A DNA stretch of 64,000 nt from NCBI GenBank assembly GCA_016745215.1, contig CP050890.1, positions 1,984,001 through 2,048,000 on the forward strand, given 5' to 3'. A program made the position numbers and the translations under genes. Below are positions 53,269-61,958 of the stretch, in pieces; position 1 is the first letter of the stretch, and each line of letters starts with the position of its first letter. The stretch comes from Thiohalocapsa sp. PB-PSB1. GTDB lineage: Bacteria; Pseudomonadota; Gammaproteobacteria; Chromatiales; Chromatiaceae. Below the pieces are notes generated by a model that saw only the letters and a program-made list of their open reading frames with translations, did no database searches and was not told where the DNA came from.

Positions 53269-54342
53269 TCACAACAATGCAACAGCCTTGATCTGCATAC
53301 AGACATCCAGATCCGGTTGCAGTCCGAGCTGCTCGGCGGAGCGGCGTGTGACACGCGCCAGCACGGCCGAGCCATTCACACGCAGCCTGATCAGCGCCAA
53401 TGCCGGATGGCTGTCATCGCCGATTGACTCTACCCGCGCCGGCAGCCGATTCAGGATACTGCTGTCATGGCCCGCCTGTAGAGCGATGCTGACATCGCGC
53501 GCCAGAATGCGCACTCGGGCTGGATGACCAGGTTCTACTCCGGAATCGCGTACCCATAGGCTGGCGCCGCAGCATTGCACCCGCAACAGGTGCCAGCGCT
53601 CGTCGCGTTCGACCACGTGGCCATCGAGTACGACCCCGGCGTCCTCGCCGAGGCGGATCGGCAGATCCAGCCGGGACAGGATTGCATTCAGCGGTCCGCT
53701 GGCCAGCACCCGGCCCGCATCCATGACCACCAGGTGGTCAGCGAGCCGCGCCACCTCGTCCGCGGCATGGCTAACGTACAGGACCGGGATTGCCAATTCA
53801 TCGTGCAAGCGCTCCAGGTAGGGCAGGATTTCCTGCTTGCGGGCCAGGTCCAGAGCCGCCAGCGGCTCGTCCATCAACAGGATACGCGGATTCACGGCCA
53901 GCGCGCGGGCAATGCCCACGCGCTGGCGCTCGCCGCCGGACAATGCGGCCGGTCGACGCTTGAGCAAATGGCCGATACCGAGCAGTTCGATCGCATGCTC
54001 CAAACTGAAACCATTGTCGTCGCCATTGGCGGACCGACCACGGCGTTGGCCATAACGCAGATTGCCGAGCACGTTCAGATGTGCAAACAGGCTTGGCTCC
54101 TGGAACACGTAGCCTAACGGACGACGATGAGTGGGCACCCCGGTCTTGGCATCCTGCCACAATTCGCCATCAAAGCACAGCCTACCACGCGCGGCTGGTT
54201 CCAGGCCGGCAATGCAGCGCAGCAATGTTGTCTTGCCGGAGCCGGAATGACCAAACAATGCGGTGACGCCGCGCGATGGGAAGCGCTCGTCCACATCCAG
54301 CGAGAAGTCGGGCCAATCGATCTGGAAGCGGGCGTCGATCAT
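53269..54342 (-). CDS. modC: Molybdate ABC transporter ATP-binding protein
   Basis: 357 residues from ATG 54342; the frame continues upstream only as antisense-like sequence over modB. Walker A FGHSGSGKTTLLRCIAGLEP, signature LSGGERQRVGIARAL and Walker B RILLMDEPLAALD are intact. The C-terminal TOBE/MOP domain (VRILARDVSIAL, LIRLRVNGSAVLARVTRRSA, DVCMQIKAVALL) senses oxyanion. It follows modB by 4 bp and powers molybdate uptake. Confidence 0.95.
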   Translation of the reverse strand: MIDARFQIDWPDFSLDVDERFPSRGVTALFGHSGSGKTTLLRCIAGLEPAARGRLCFDGELWQDAKTGVPTHRRPLGYVFQEPSLFAHLNVLGNLRYGQRRGRSANGDDNGFSLEHAIELLGIGHLLKRRPAALSGGERQRVGIARALAVNPRILLMDEPLAALDLARKQEILPYLERLHDELAIPVLYVSHAADEVARLADHLVVMDAGRVLASGPLNAILSRLDLPIRLGEDAGVVLDGHVVERDERWHLLRVQCCGASLWVRDSGVEPGHPARVRILARDVSIALQAGHDSSILNRLPARVESIGDDSHPALALIRLRVNGSAVLARVTRRSAEQLGLQPDLDVCMQIKAVALL

Positions 54343-54346
54343 AGCG

Positions 54347-55024
54347 TTAGACCTGCCCGCGCACGGGCCGCCAGGAGTACAGCGCCAGCAGCACCAGAAA
54401 TGAGAACACCAACAAAACCGCAGACAGGCGATGAGCATCGGCGTATTCCAGCGCCTCGACCGAGTCGTAGATCTGCACCGAGGCCACGCGCGTGACGCCG
54501 GGAATATTACCGCCAATCATCAGCACCACGCCAAACTCGCCAACGGTGTGCGCAAAGCTCAGGATGCCGGCCGTAACGAAGCCTGGCAGCGCCAGCGGCA
54601 AGGCCACGGTGAAGAAGCGGTCCAGCGGCGAAGCACGCAGGGTTGCCGCTGCCTCCAACGGTCGCTCGCCGATCGCCTCGAACGCATTTTGCACGGGCTG
54701 TACCATAAATGGCAGCGAATAAAATACCGAGCCCACCACCAGGCCCCAAAACGTGAATGGCAGCAGCCCCATGCCCAGCGTCTGGGTCAGTTGGCCCACC
54801 GGTCCGTTCGGACCCAATGTTACGAGCAGGTAGAAGCCCAGCACCGATGGCGGCAACACCAGCGGCAGCGCCACAACGGCACCCACGGGTCCCTTCCAGC
54901 GCGAGCGCGTGCGCGACAGCCACCAGGCAATCGGGGTACCGATAATAAACAGGATCAGCGTTGTTACGGCAGCCAGGCGCAATGTCAATCCGATAGCCTG
55001 GATATCGCCGGCGGAGAGTAGCAT
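54347..55024 (-). CDS. modB: Molybdate ABC transporter permease
   Basis: 225 residues with five or six membrane segments (LRLAAVTTLILFIIGTPIAWWL, GAVVALPLVLPPSVLGFYLLV, FWGLVVGSVFYSLPFMVQPV, VLLVFSFLVLLALYSW). The coupling loop EAAATLRASPLDRFFTVALPLA has the EAA-x3-G-like form contacting ModC. It lies 2 bp after the modA stop. It forms the transmembrane channel of ModABC. Confidence 0.95.
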   Translation of the reverse strand: MLLSAGDIQAIGLTLRLAAVTTLILFIIGTPIAWWLSRTRSRWKGPVGAVVALPLVLPPSVLGFYLLVTLGPNGPVGQLTQTLGMGLLPFTFWGLVVGSVFYSLPFMVQPVQNAFEAIGERPLEAAATLRASPLDRFFTVALPLALPGFVTAGILSFAHTVGEFGVVLMIGGNIPGVTRVASVQIYDSVEALEYADAHRLSAVLLVFSFLVLLALYSWRPVRGQV

Positions 55025-55026
55025 GT

Positions 55027-55806
55027 CTAATCGCTGGCTCGCGTTTGATAACCGAAATCGCGGATGATTGTCTGCCCCTCATCGCCAGCAAGATAGGCGA
55101 ATAGTTCGGTGATCACCGGGTTGTCCGCGCCGCTGGTTAGGATTACCGCATCCTGGCGAATAGGTAGATGCAGTTCGCTCGGTACGATCCAGCCGGAGCC
55201 CTCGGCAATGACGCCATCTCGCATGACTTGGGCCAAGGCGACGAAGCCGATCCTAGCATTGCCGGTGTCGACGAATTGATAGGTCTGAGCGATATTCTCA
55301 CCCATGACGAACTTGGGCTGTAGAGTTTCTTTCAAGCCCAAGGCTTCCAGCGTTTCAATGGATGCCTCGCCATAGGGCGCCAGCTTCGGGTTAGCAATGG
55401 CAAACCTGTTGAAATCTCCTGACTTCAACAGTGCCGGGCCGTCCTCGACCAGGCCAGGTTCGGCGGACCAAAGCAGTAGGGTGCCGATTGCATAAGTAAA
55501 GCGGGTGCCAGGCACAACCAAGCCCTCCTGTTCCAATCGCATTGGACGCTTGCGGTCGGCTGCCAGCAGGGCCTCGAACGGGGCGCCGTTTTTGATCTGG
55601 GCATAGAGCTTACCGGTGGAGCCGTATGAAGCCCTGACCAGATGGCCAGTCTGTTGTTCAAAGGCGGAAATGATTTGCTTCATTGGTGCGCTGAAGTTGG
55701 CGGCGACCGCGATTTGCGCCTCACCAGCCGCGGCAACGGTTATTGTGGCCGCCAGGACTGAAACGACGGCCAGATAAACAACAGATTTCATGGCAATAGA
55801 TTTCAT
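55027..55806 (-). CDS. modA: Molybdate-binding periplasmic protein
   Basis: 259 residues with a signal peptide (about 1-27, ending AAAGEA). The binding-protein fold shows VAANFSAPMKQIISAFEQQTGH and YGSTGKLYAQIKNGAPFEALLAADRKRP, the ModA signature around the oxyanion site. There are two possible starts 15 bp apart within a short duplicated sequence (TTTCATGGCAATAG); the first has a GGAG at a long spacing. It captures molybdate or tungstate for ModBC. No modE is nearby. 55807-56421 upstream has no gene I can support. Confidence 0.94.
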   Translation of the reverse strand: MKSIAMKSVVYLAVVSVLAATITVAAAGEAQIAVAANFSAPMKQIISAFEQQTGHLVRASYGSTGKLYAQIKNGAPFEALLAADRKRPMRLEQEGLVVPGTRFTYAIGTLLLWSAEPGLVEDGPALLKSGDFNRFAIANPKLAPYGEASIETLEALGLKETLQPKFVMGENIAQTYQFVDTGNARIGFVALAQVMRDGVIAEGSGWIVPSELHLPIRQDAVILTSGADNPVITELFAYLAGDEGQTIIRDFGYQTRASD

Positions 55807-56421
55807 GGCAATAGGTTCTCCTCACATGTGCTGAACCTGAGCAAGCCCGCCTGAGCTATTGAGGCTCAGTGTGATTCGATCAAGCTCGACAGGATCGATC
55901 GATGACGCTGTTGCCAATTCGCCATGCAAGGTGGATGCCTGAAAATGATCCGGTGAATACTGCTGATACACCGTGCTGACCCGGCATTCTGCTAACCTAG
56001 CGGAATCGCAGTTCTATTTCGCCCCACGCACTGGCCATGCACTGGCTTGCGCAACCCCGAGAATCATGGCCTTGGTCAGCGTTTCGACCGGACGCGGGGA
56101 GGCAGAGCGCCGGCCTTGCCAAGGCGCCTGTTGCTCGATGACGGTGCATCATCTCGCGCGGGTGTGGCGACCGCCGTGTTGAACGCCATGAACTAATCGC
56201 CGGATTTTCGCTCAGCAGGAGTGCGTTCTTGCTGAGCATCCATAACAACAGAGATAATCAGCCCTGCAATCGCTGGGTTTGCTAGTATTCAACATCGGGC
56301 TCGCGGCCTGACTTGACTCATGGGCAGCCCATGGCGGACGCGAGATCTTTCATCCTTTGGATCAGATCCCGGATCATTTTTCACCCATACGCTTTTTCAC
56401 CCATACGAGGAGTCCGCTGAT

Positions 56422-56925
56422 ATGAATAAACAGGCGGTAACCGCTCTGGTCCTGGCAACGAGTTTCAGTGCGGGCGCAGCGCTGGCGGAGGTCGAACAGG
56501 CAACGATCGATTCGATCAAAACGCTGTGGCAACAACAGCACAAGGCACTCGATCAGCACAACGTCGACGCCGTATTGGCGACCTATACCGACAGCGACGA
56601 TATCATGCTGATGGGCACAGGACCCGGCGAACACTGGGTTGGCCAGGCCGAGGTCAAGGATGCCTACACGCATTTTCTGGATGGATTCGATGCAAACACC
56701 ATGCAGGTCACCTGCGGTGACGGCTCCGGCAGCTCGCGGGGAGAGGTCGTTTGGCTGACCGGAGTTTGCAGCTTTAATGACAAAAAAGGCGGCGAGGAGC
56801 GCAAATTCGTCACCAATATATCCGCTGTTTTGGTCAAGCGGGGCGATGACTGGCGTTTCCACACCATGCATTTCTCGCATCTGACCGATGGCGATCAAAA
56901 CACATCGCAAGATGCACTGGAGTAA
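56422..56925 (+). CDS. Secreted NTF2-like (SnoaL/DUF4440) protein of the RiPP locus
   Basis: 167 residues from ATG 56422, preceded by GAGGAG. Signal peptide about 1-22 (ALVLATSFSAGAALAE). The mature domain is an NTF2-like fold: IDSIKTLWQQQHKALDQHNV, AVLATYTDSDDIMLMGTGPG, KRGDDWRFHTMHFSHL. Such domains bind or transform small ligands; no catalytic set is evident. It ends 8 bp before the precursor peptide gene, so it is in the same operon, and acts in the periplasm, where the Tat-exported peptide would arrive. A role in handling the peptide is inference. Confidence 0.8.
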   Translation: MNKQAVTALVLATSFSAGAALAEVEQATIDSIKTLWQQQHKALDQHNVDAVLATYTDSDDIMLMGTGPGEHWVGQAEVKDAYTHFLDGFDANTMQVTCGDGSGSSRGEVVWLTGVCSFNDKKGGEERKFVTNISAVLVKRGDDWRFHTMHFSHLTDGDQNTSQDALE

Positions 56926-56933
56926 AGAGGACA

Positions 56934-57260
56934 ATGACAAAGCAAAATCAACCGGGCACAATCGAGTGCGACGCTGAGGTCAGGATCGGGACTTCGGAAG
57001 AAGAAGCGAACAGGTCGCAGGAACAAACATTGCAAAGCCGCCGCAGCTTCCTGTTGGGGCTAGGCAAGTGGTCACGCGCAGTGATCGTGGGTGCCGTCGC
57101 CGGTGGCGCATTGCTCACCGACAACCCCGCGCAGGCAGCCGGCTGGATCAATCGCCGCGGTGGCGGAGGTGGCGGCTGGGTCAATGGGCGATCCGGCGGA
57201 GGCAGCTGGGCCAATCGCCGTGGCGGTGGTTTTGGCGGCAGTTGGATCAACAGACGCTGA
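56934..57260 (+). CDS. Tat-exported RiPP precursor with four W-x-N triads (cyclophane/triceptide type)
   Basis: 108 residues, AGAGG before the ATG. Leader about 1-68 with a twin-arginine signal (RRSFLLGLGKWSRAV at 36-50; cleavage near PAQA-A at 68/69). The core is Gly/Arg-rich with WIN (71-73), WVN (82-84), WAN (92-94) and WIN (104-106), mostly followed by RR. Radical SAM enzymes of the GrrM/OscB group link an aromatic ring to the beta carbon of the third residue in such triads. I infer four Trp-Asn cyclophanes. Closest described precursors are GrrA/OscA-type; a Tat rather than Sec leader would be a difference. It could be read as a plain glycine-rich protein, but the radical SAM neighbour argues against that. 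Confidence 0.85.
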   Translation: MTKQNQPGTIECDAEVRIGTSEEEANRSQEQTLQSRRSFLLGLGKWSRAVIVGAVAGGALLTDNPAQAAGWINRRGGGGGGWVNGRSGGGSWANRRGGGFGGSWINRR

Positions 57261-57339
57261 GCAGAGCCGCCAGCTTGTCGACTCATGACATGATGTCCGC
57301 CGGCGAATTCTGGCCGCACTTTTTTTGTTCGGTTCGCCG

Positions 57340-58194
57340 GTGAATTCCATCGTCTACCAAATTCCCGTCGCGCAGTTGGAGTCATTCCGGGGGCGACGCC
57401 TGATCGTGCGCACCCGGCACCCAAGCGACCTACCCGCCCAGTTGCATGTCGAGGATCTGCATCACGTCGCTTATGTCCAGTTGTATGGGTTGCCGGACAA
57501 CGTCGACGCCCTGATGCATTGGGCAGAAGGCTTGCCTATTGATCTGCTGCTCGATGATCCGGCACAGGACTTTGCCAATCTCTATCGATTTGCCAAGTTG
57601 CTCGACAACCATCCGGTACGGGTGTCATTGCCGGTTTCCACCGGTTTCGATAAAGCAGTCAAGCTGGCTTCGTCGCTGCAATTCGAGGTCAGGCTCCAGC
57701 TTGGTCAGCCCGAGGCACTACAGATCGAGCTGCTGGCTCGTCTGCTCGACGATTACCTACACAAAGCCACGGTGATGCAGCCGATCGAATTTTTCCACAG
57801 CCTGTTGCTTGGCTTTTGCAACCAAATACCGGTCAGCCTGTGGGCGATCCAGGAAGAACACCCGGCGCTTCTCCGCCATGTCGACGAGCAGGGCAATGAG
57901 CGCTTGCCAGGTAAACTGGCCAGTTTCAACCCCAATGCTGCATCCAGTGCTGAACTCAATGCCGAACTGGCCAAAGCCCCCGAACGTTTTGTGGCGGAAT
58001 GGAGCCGCAGTCTGCTGGCGGAAGGTGCCGAATGCTCTAGTTGTGGGTTTTTTTCAGTTTGCCAGGGCTATTTCAAGTGGCCGCGTCGGGACTACCAATG
58101 CGTTGGTGTCAAGACGCTGTTTACCACGCTCGAGCAGGCCGGCGACGAGCTTAGAGAAGATCTCGAGGCCGCGGCAGCGGAGGCAAATCCTTGA
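57340..58194 (+). CDS. SPASM-like Cys-rich partner protein of the radical SAM maturase
   Basis: 284 residues from GTG 57340; a TTG at 57325 is also possible. It lacks a CxxxCxxC radical SAM motif. The middle (YRFAKLLDNHPVRVSLPVST ... LASSLQFEVRLQLGQPEALQ) looks like a degenerate TIM-barrel. The C-terminus has C-x2-C-x5-C-x12-C (AECSSCGFFSVCQGYFKWPR ... DYQC), like half of a SPASM cluster-binding domain. It overlaps the maturase gene by 4 bp. A role as scaffold or substrate-presenting partner is inference. I do not recognise a named family. Confidence 0.7.
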   Translation: MNSIVYQIPVAQLESFRGRRLIVRTRHPSDLPAQLHVEDLHHVAYVQLYGLPDNVDALMHWAEGLPIDLLLDDPAQDFANLYRFAKLLDNHPVRVSLPVSTGFDKAVKLASSLQFEVRLQLGQPEALQIELLARLLDDYLHKATVMQPIEFFHSLLLGFCNQIPVSLWAIQEEHPALLRHVDEQGNERLPGKLASFNPNAASSAELNAELAKAPERFVAEWSRSLLAEGAECSSCGFFSVCQGYFKWPRRDYQCVGVKTLFTTLEQAGDELREDLEAAAAEANP

Positions 58195-59324
58195 TTAACG
58201 GCAACCATTTTTCGCTGATCCTGCTGGCGACCAATCAATGCAACGCCGCCTGTGACTATTGCTTTGAGGAGCCGACGCACGATCGGCTCAGCCTCGATCG
58301 GCTCCAGATCATCATCGACAAGGTGTTGGGGCACATGGACGCCCACCAGATTGGTGCATTAACCATCCACTGGCAGGGAGGCGAGGCGATGCTGCTGCAG
58401 CCAAGCTGGTATGTGCGGGCGTTCGAGTTGATCCGTGACGCTGCCGCTGCGCACGGCAAGCACGTCGAGCATGGCCTGCAGACAAACCTGCTGGCCTACA
58501 ATTCGGACTGGAATGGAATCATCGCCGAGATGTTCGGCAACAGCCTGGGTACATCCCTGGACTATCCCAACCTATACCGCAAACTACCAGGCCAGAGCCC
58601 CGAACAGTACAACACCCTCTGGGCACATAAAGTGCAAATGGCGCGAGCGGCAGGCATCGACGTCAAGGTGATTTCGGTGTTGAACCAGGGTACCCTCGAG
58701 ATCGGTGCAGAATCTTTTTACAGCCATTTGGTTGATGAACTCGGCATCAGGGATTTTCAAATCAACACACCGTTTCCGGGCGGTGAGACGAACAAAACCA
58801 AGCAAAATCTGTCTCTGGACGTGTCGGAACTGGCCCGTTTCCACCGCGAATTGGCGGATATCTGGCTGGAGCGCGGTCGCGACGATAACGTCCAGATTGG
58901 ACCTTTCGATCAGCTCATCGACTACTTCAGCCATCGCGATGCCTGCCTGCCCTGCATCTGGGGGCAAAACTGCGCCGACGACTTCATCGCCATCGATGCC
59001 CGCGGCCATGTTGCCCAATGCGATTGCTGGGTAACCAGCTATCCCGAACAACGATTTGGCAACCTCTTCGAACATGACAGCTTGTCCGCACTGTTGAATG
59101 ACAGCCATGCCCGCGAGGGTTTCACCCAGCGTCCGGTGAAGCTCGTGCAAGGTGACTGTCTGCAATGCGATTATTTGGCCATGTGCCACGGAGGCTGCCC
59201 AGTGCGCACTTACAGCGTGCACAGGAGTTTGTTCGAAAAAGACCCCTACTGCCATCTCTACCAGTCACTGTTTCAGCATCTGGAAAGCCGGGCGAGCCAG
59301 CTTGCCGCCACGGCCCGTACCTAG
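58191..59324 (+). CDS. Radical SAM/SPASM peptide maturase (GrrM/OscB-like)
   Basis: 377 residues from a TTG overlapping the partner's stop. Radical SAM cluster CNAACDYC at residues 17-24; SAM-binding IHWQGGEAMLL; SPASM cysteines in DACLPCIWGQNCADDF, HVAQCDCW, DCLQCDYLAMCHGGCPVR and DPYC. It is expected to cleave SAM and form C-C cross-links in the W-x-N triads of the precursor. The last codon and TAG are made by a family B element inserted at 59321; without it the frame would run 7 codons further (LSGPVNA). The loss of those residues is probably tolerated because the last SPASM Cys lies about 30 residues earlier. Confidence 0.9.
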   Translation: MINGNHFSLILLATNQCNAACDYCFEEPTHDRLSLDRLQIIIDKVLGHMDAHQIGALTIHWQGGEAMLLQPSWYVRAFELIRDAAAAHGKHVEHGLQTNLLAYNSDWNGIIAEMFGNSLGTSLDYPNLYRKLPGQSPEQYNTLWAHKVQMARAAGIDVKVISVLNQGTLEIGAESFYSHLVDELGIRDFQINTPFPGGETNKTKQNLSLDVSELARFHRELADIWLERGRDDNVQIGPFDQLIDYFSHRDACLPCIWGQNCADDFIAIDARGHVAQCDCWVTSYPEQRFGNLFEHDSLSALLNDSHAREGFTQRPVKLVQGDCLQCDYLAMCHGGCPVRTYSVHRSLFEKDPYCHLYQSLFQHLESRASQLAATART

Positions 59325-59573
59325 GCTGTCGAAATCTGCAGTCTCACTAAAACAAGCGCTTCCCGGTTGATGGATGCTGAGTCGGTGTCGGGATCGGTGT
59401 CAAGGTCGGAATTCGGGATTGGTATCGAGCTGGCTGCTTTGATCGATGAGCGGATTCGATTCCGATTCCGATAGCGACCCCGACACCGATGAGGCTTCCC
59501 CAGTGCGTTCGATGAAGCAATCCAAGACCCGAAATCGGTTTGGCATCAAAACTCAGGACATTTCGACAGCCTA
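59321..59573. mobile_element. Family B MITE-like element, copy 3 (253 bp)
   Basis: CTAGGCTGTCGAAATCTGC ... ATTTCGACAGCCTA. Flanks GCCCGTAC and GTCCGTAC match at 7 of 8 bases. It is inserted in the 3' end of the maturase gene and supplies its stop codon, between two convergent genes. Confidence 0.9.
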
Positions 59574-59595
59574 GTCCGTACCCTCTCCGGTCCGG

Positions 59596-60234
59596 TCAAC
59601 GCCTGATCAGGCCCATGAACTCCGCACGCGTGCGGGCGTCGCTCTCGAATGCACCGCGCATGGCGCTGGAGATTGTGATGCTGCTCTGCTTTTGTACACC
59701 GCGCATCATCATGCAGGTATGGCTGGCTTCCATGACGACAGCAACCCCTTTCGCATCAAGATGCTTCAGCAAGGTATCGGCAATCTGGCTGGTGAGACGC
59801 TCTTGGACCTGCAGGCGTCGAGCGAAGGCATCGACGACCCGGGCGACTTTGCTCAGTCCGACAACTCGGCCATTTGGAAGGTAGCCGATATGAGCGTGGC
59901 CAAAAAATGGCAGCATGTGGTGTTCGCAGAGACTGTAGAACTCAATGTCGCGAACCACGACCATCTCCGTTACATCCTCATCGAACATCGCCTTTTTGAT
60001 GATGTCCTCAGCAGACAAATGGTAGCCTTGGGTCAGGAAGTCCATGGCCTTGGCGACGCGTAGCGGAGTGCGCTTCAGGCCCTCGCGCTCGGGATCTTCA
60101 CCTAATCGTACCAGCATTTCCCGGATCAACGCCTCTTTGTCCGGATCGTAGACATCCTGACTATCGGAGGGCTCGAAGCGGTCCTCGTCCTCATATCTAG
60201 TATGGGCGCTGATGCGTGGAATCTTGCCGGTCAT
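59596..60234 (-). CDS. folE: GTP cyclohydrolase I (FolE, type IA)
   Basis: 212 residues. It converts GTP to dihydroneopterin triphosphate for folate or pterin synthesis. Zn and catalytic residues are in SLCEHHMLPFFGHAHIGYLP and ASHTCMMMRGVQK; TPLRVAKAMDFLTQGY is the usual N-terminal block. The first about 25 residues are a charged extension. It converges on the RiPP operon, whose original end overlapped its 3' side before the family B insertion. Confidence 0.96.
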   Translation of the reverse strand: MTGKIPRISAHTRYEDEDRFEPSDSQDVYDPDKEALIREMLVRLGEDPEREGLKRTPLRVAKAMDFLTQGYHLSAEDIIKKAMFDEDVTEMVVVRDIEFYSLCEHHMLPFFGHAHIGYLPNGRVVGLSKVARVVDAFARRLQVQERLTSQIADTLLKHLDAKGVAVVMEASHTCMMMRGVQKQSSITISSAMRGAFESDARTRAEFMGLIRR

Positions 60235-60319
60235 CGATATAACATCTCTTATACTGGTACGCTGAACAAATGTCGAACAAGGCCTAATAAATTGAGGCGA
60301 AAGCGATTTCTGTCAACGC

Positions 60320-60451
60320 GGCCTTGTTCGTAACTCCGACCAACTGACGGGCGGGTGCGTGGGGCTTTTCCGTAAGATTGTGGTTTTAAAGTTAAAATAC
60401 TGTTGCGTGGGAGGTTAGCTCTAAGTCTTCGCCGAGCCTATGAATAAGGCC
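60320..60451. mobile_element. Family E MITE-like element, copy 3
   Basis: GGCCTTGTTCGTAACTCCGA ... CCTATGAATAAGGCC, 132 bp, reverse orientation to copies 1 and 2 (GGGTGCGTGGGGCTTTTCC, AGTTAAAATACTGTT). It ends about 30 bp before the UbiA-family gene and may influence its promoter. No clear duplication. Confidence 0.8.
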
Positions 60452-60479
60452 TGCAGCTCGGTACAGAGCGAAAACTGCA

Positions 60480-61958
60480 ATGGTCAAGCCACTGTTGGAT
60501 TTTACGACTATGAAACAAACCACAAAATCAGAGCCGATCGCCCTCGTCGTCGATTTGGACGACACGCTCATTCGTACAGATCTACTCTTAGAATCGGCAC
60601 TTGTCGCGCTGAAGGTGGCACCCCTCAAGTTTGCTGCAGCCCTCGCATCTCTGCGCCACGGAAAAGCTCGGCTCAAGGCGCGTCTGGCCGCCCTGGCGGA
60701 TCTGCGTGCAGACCTCCTGCCCTATAACGAACAAGTATTGGAACTGGTGCGCTCGCGACGTGCTGAAGGTGCTCCCGTAGCGTTGGCAACCGCCTCGAAT
60801 CGGAAATATGCCGATGCGGTGGCTGAGCACCTTGGGCTCTTCGACGCGATCTATGCAAGCAGTGCGGAAAGCAACTTGTCTGGCCCGCGAAAGGCCGCGC
60901 AACTCGTCGAGCGCTTCGGTCCGGGTGGCTTCGACTACGCTGCCGACGCTCACAAGGATTTGCCTGTGTGGCAGAAAAGCCGCCAAGCCATCGCTGTCGA
61001 TCCATCCCCGCGAACGTTGGTGGCCTTGTCAGCTGTCGGCGTTCCGTGCCAGATTATCCAAACGCCTGACAAATCCAGCAAAGCCTGGCGAATGACTGTG
61101 CTCGAGGCGCTGCGCCCGCACCAATGGGCCAAGAACGGCCTGGTGTTCCTGCCGCTGTTTGCCGCCCATATGCTGGGTGACTTGGACGCCGTGCTGGCCT
61201 GTCTGCTCGTCTTCATCGGCTTTAACCTGACCGCATCCGCCGGCTATGTCGTCAATGACCTGCTCGATCTCGAGGCTGATCGTGCCCATCCGCGCAAACG
61301 CAGGCGGCCGTTCTCGTCTGGCGCGCTGCCAGTGCGCACGGGTGTCGTTCTCGTACCCATATTGATCCTAGCCGGCTTGGTTCCGGCCATGCTGGTATCG
61401 GTGCTGCTTGCCGGCATTCTGTTGCTCTACCTTGCGACGACTTTGGGTTATTCGTACTACCTGAAGCGCAAGCCGACCATTGATGTGCTCACCCTCGCAA
61501 GTCTCTACACGTTACGGGTGATCGGCGGCGCTGTCGCGATCGGCGTCGAGCTATCATTCTGGTTGTTGGCGTTCTCGATGTCCCTGTTCTTGAGTCTGGC
61601 GTATGTCAAGCGCTACACCGAGCTGTACGGCTTGCAGCGAAACGGCGTGCGTTGGCCGAGCGGCCGTGGCTATTCCGTGGACGACTTGCCGCTGTTGCTA
61701 ACACTTGGCTTGGTCGCAGGCTATGGCGCGGTGCTGGTGTTGGCGCTTTACATCAACAGTCCGGAGATTGAACTGCTTTACACCCATCCGAACCTGATCT
61801 GGCTGGTCTGCCCCCTGCTGCTGTACTGGGTCGTACGTATCTGGACCATCACGCACAGGGGCCAGATGCACGATGATCCGCTGGTGTTCGCGCTGGAAAA
61901 CCGCATCAGCCTTCTGACCATTTGCATCGCCGGCCTGGTGGTGGTGCTGGCGATATGA
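60480..61958 (+). CDS. HAD-UbiA fusion prenyltransferase (decaprenyl-phosphate phosphoribosyltransferase-like)
   Basis: 492 residues; an ATG at 60510 is an alternative start. The N-terminal HAD domain (about 20-200) has ALVVDLDDTLIRTD and VALATASNRKYADAVAEHLG. The C-terminal UbiA domain (about 205-490) has eight or nine membrane segments and the Asp-rich motifs NDLLDLEADRAHPRKRRRP and YVKRYTELYG. UbiA members of this shape transfer phosphoribose to polyprenyl phosphate; the HAD part could remove the 5-phosphate. It is coupled by ATGA overlap to the DprE1-like gene. Confidence 0.85.
   Translation: MVKPLLDFTTMKQTTKSEPIALVVDLDDTLIRTDLLLESALVALKVAPLKFAAALASLRHGKARLKARLAALADLRADLLPYNEQVLELVRSRRAEGAPVALATASNRKYADAVAEHLGLFDAIYASSAESNLSGPRKAAQLVERFGPGGFDYAADAHKDLPVWQKSRQAIAVDPSPRTLVALSAVGVPCQIIQTPDKSSKAWRMTVLEALRPHQWAKNGLVFLPLFAAHMLGDLDAVLACLLVFIGFNLTASAGYVVNDLLDLEADRAHPRKRRRPFSSGALPVRTGVVLVPILILAGLVPAMLVSVLLAGILLLYLATTLGYSYYLKRKPTIDVLTLASLYTLRVIGGAVAIGVELSFWLLAFSMSLFLSLAYVKRYTELYGLQRNGVRWPSGRGYSVDDLPLLLTLGLVAGYGAVLVLALYINSPEIELLYTHPNLIWLVCPLLLYWVVRIWTITHRGQMHDDPLVFALENRISLLTICIAGLVVVLAI

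Noticed and set aside
54343..54516. N-terminal extension of modC
   Set aside because: It overlaps modB in another frame and gives an improbable Cys/Trp-rich sequence; the start at 54342 matches the family.
55985..56240. Possible gene fragment between modA and the RiPP locus
   Set aside because: Short frames on both strands with no recognisable domain or start; left unannotated.
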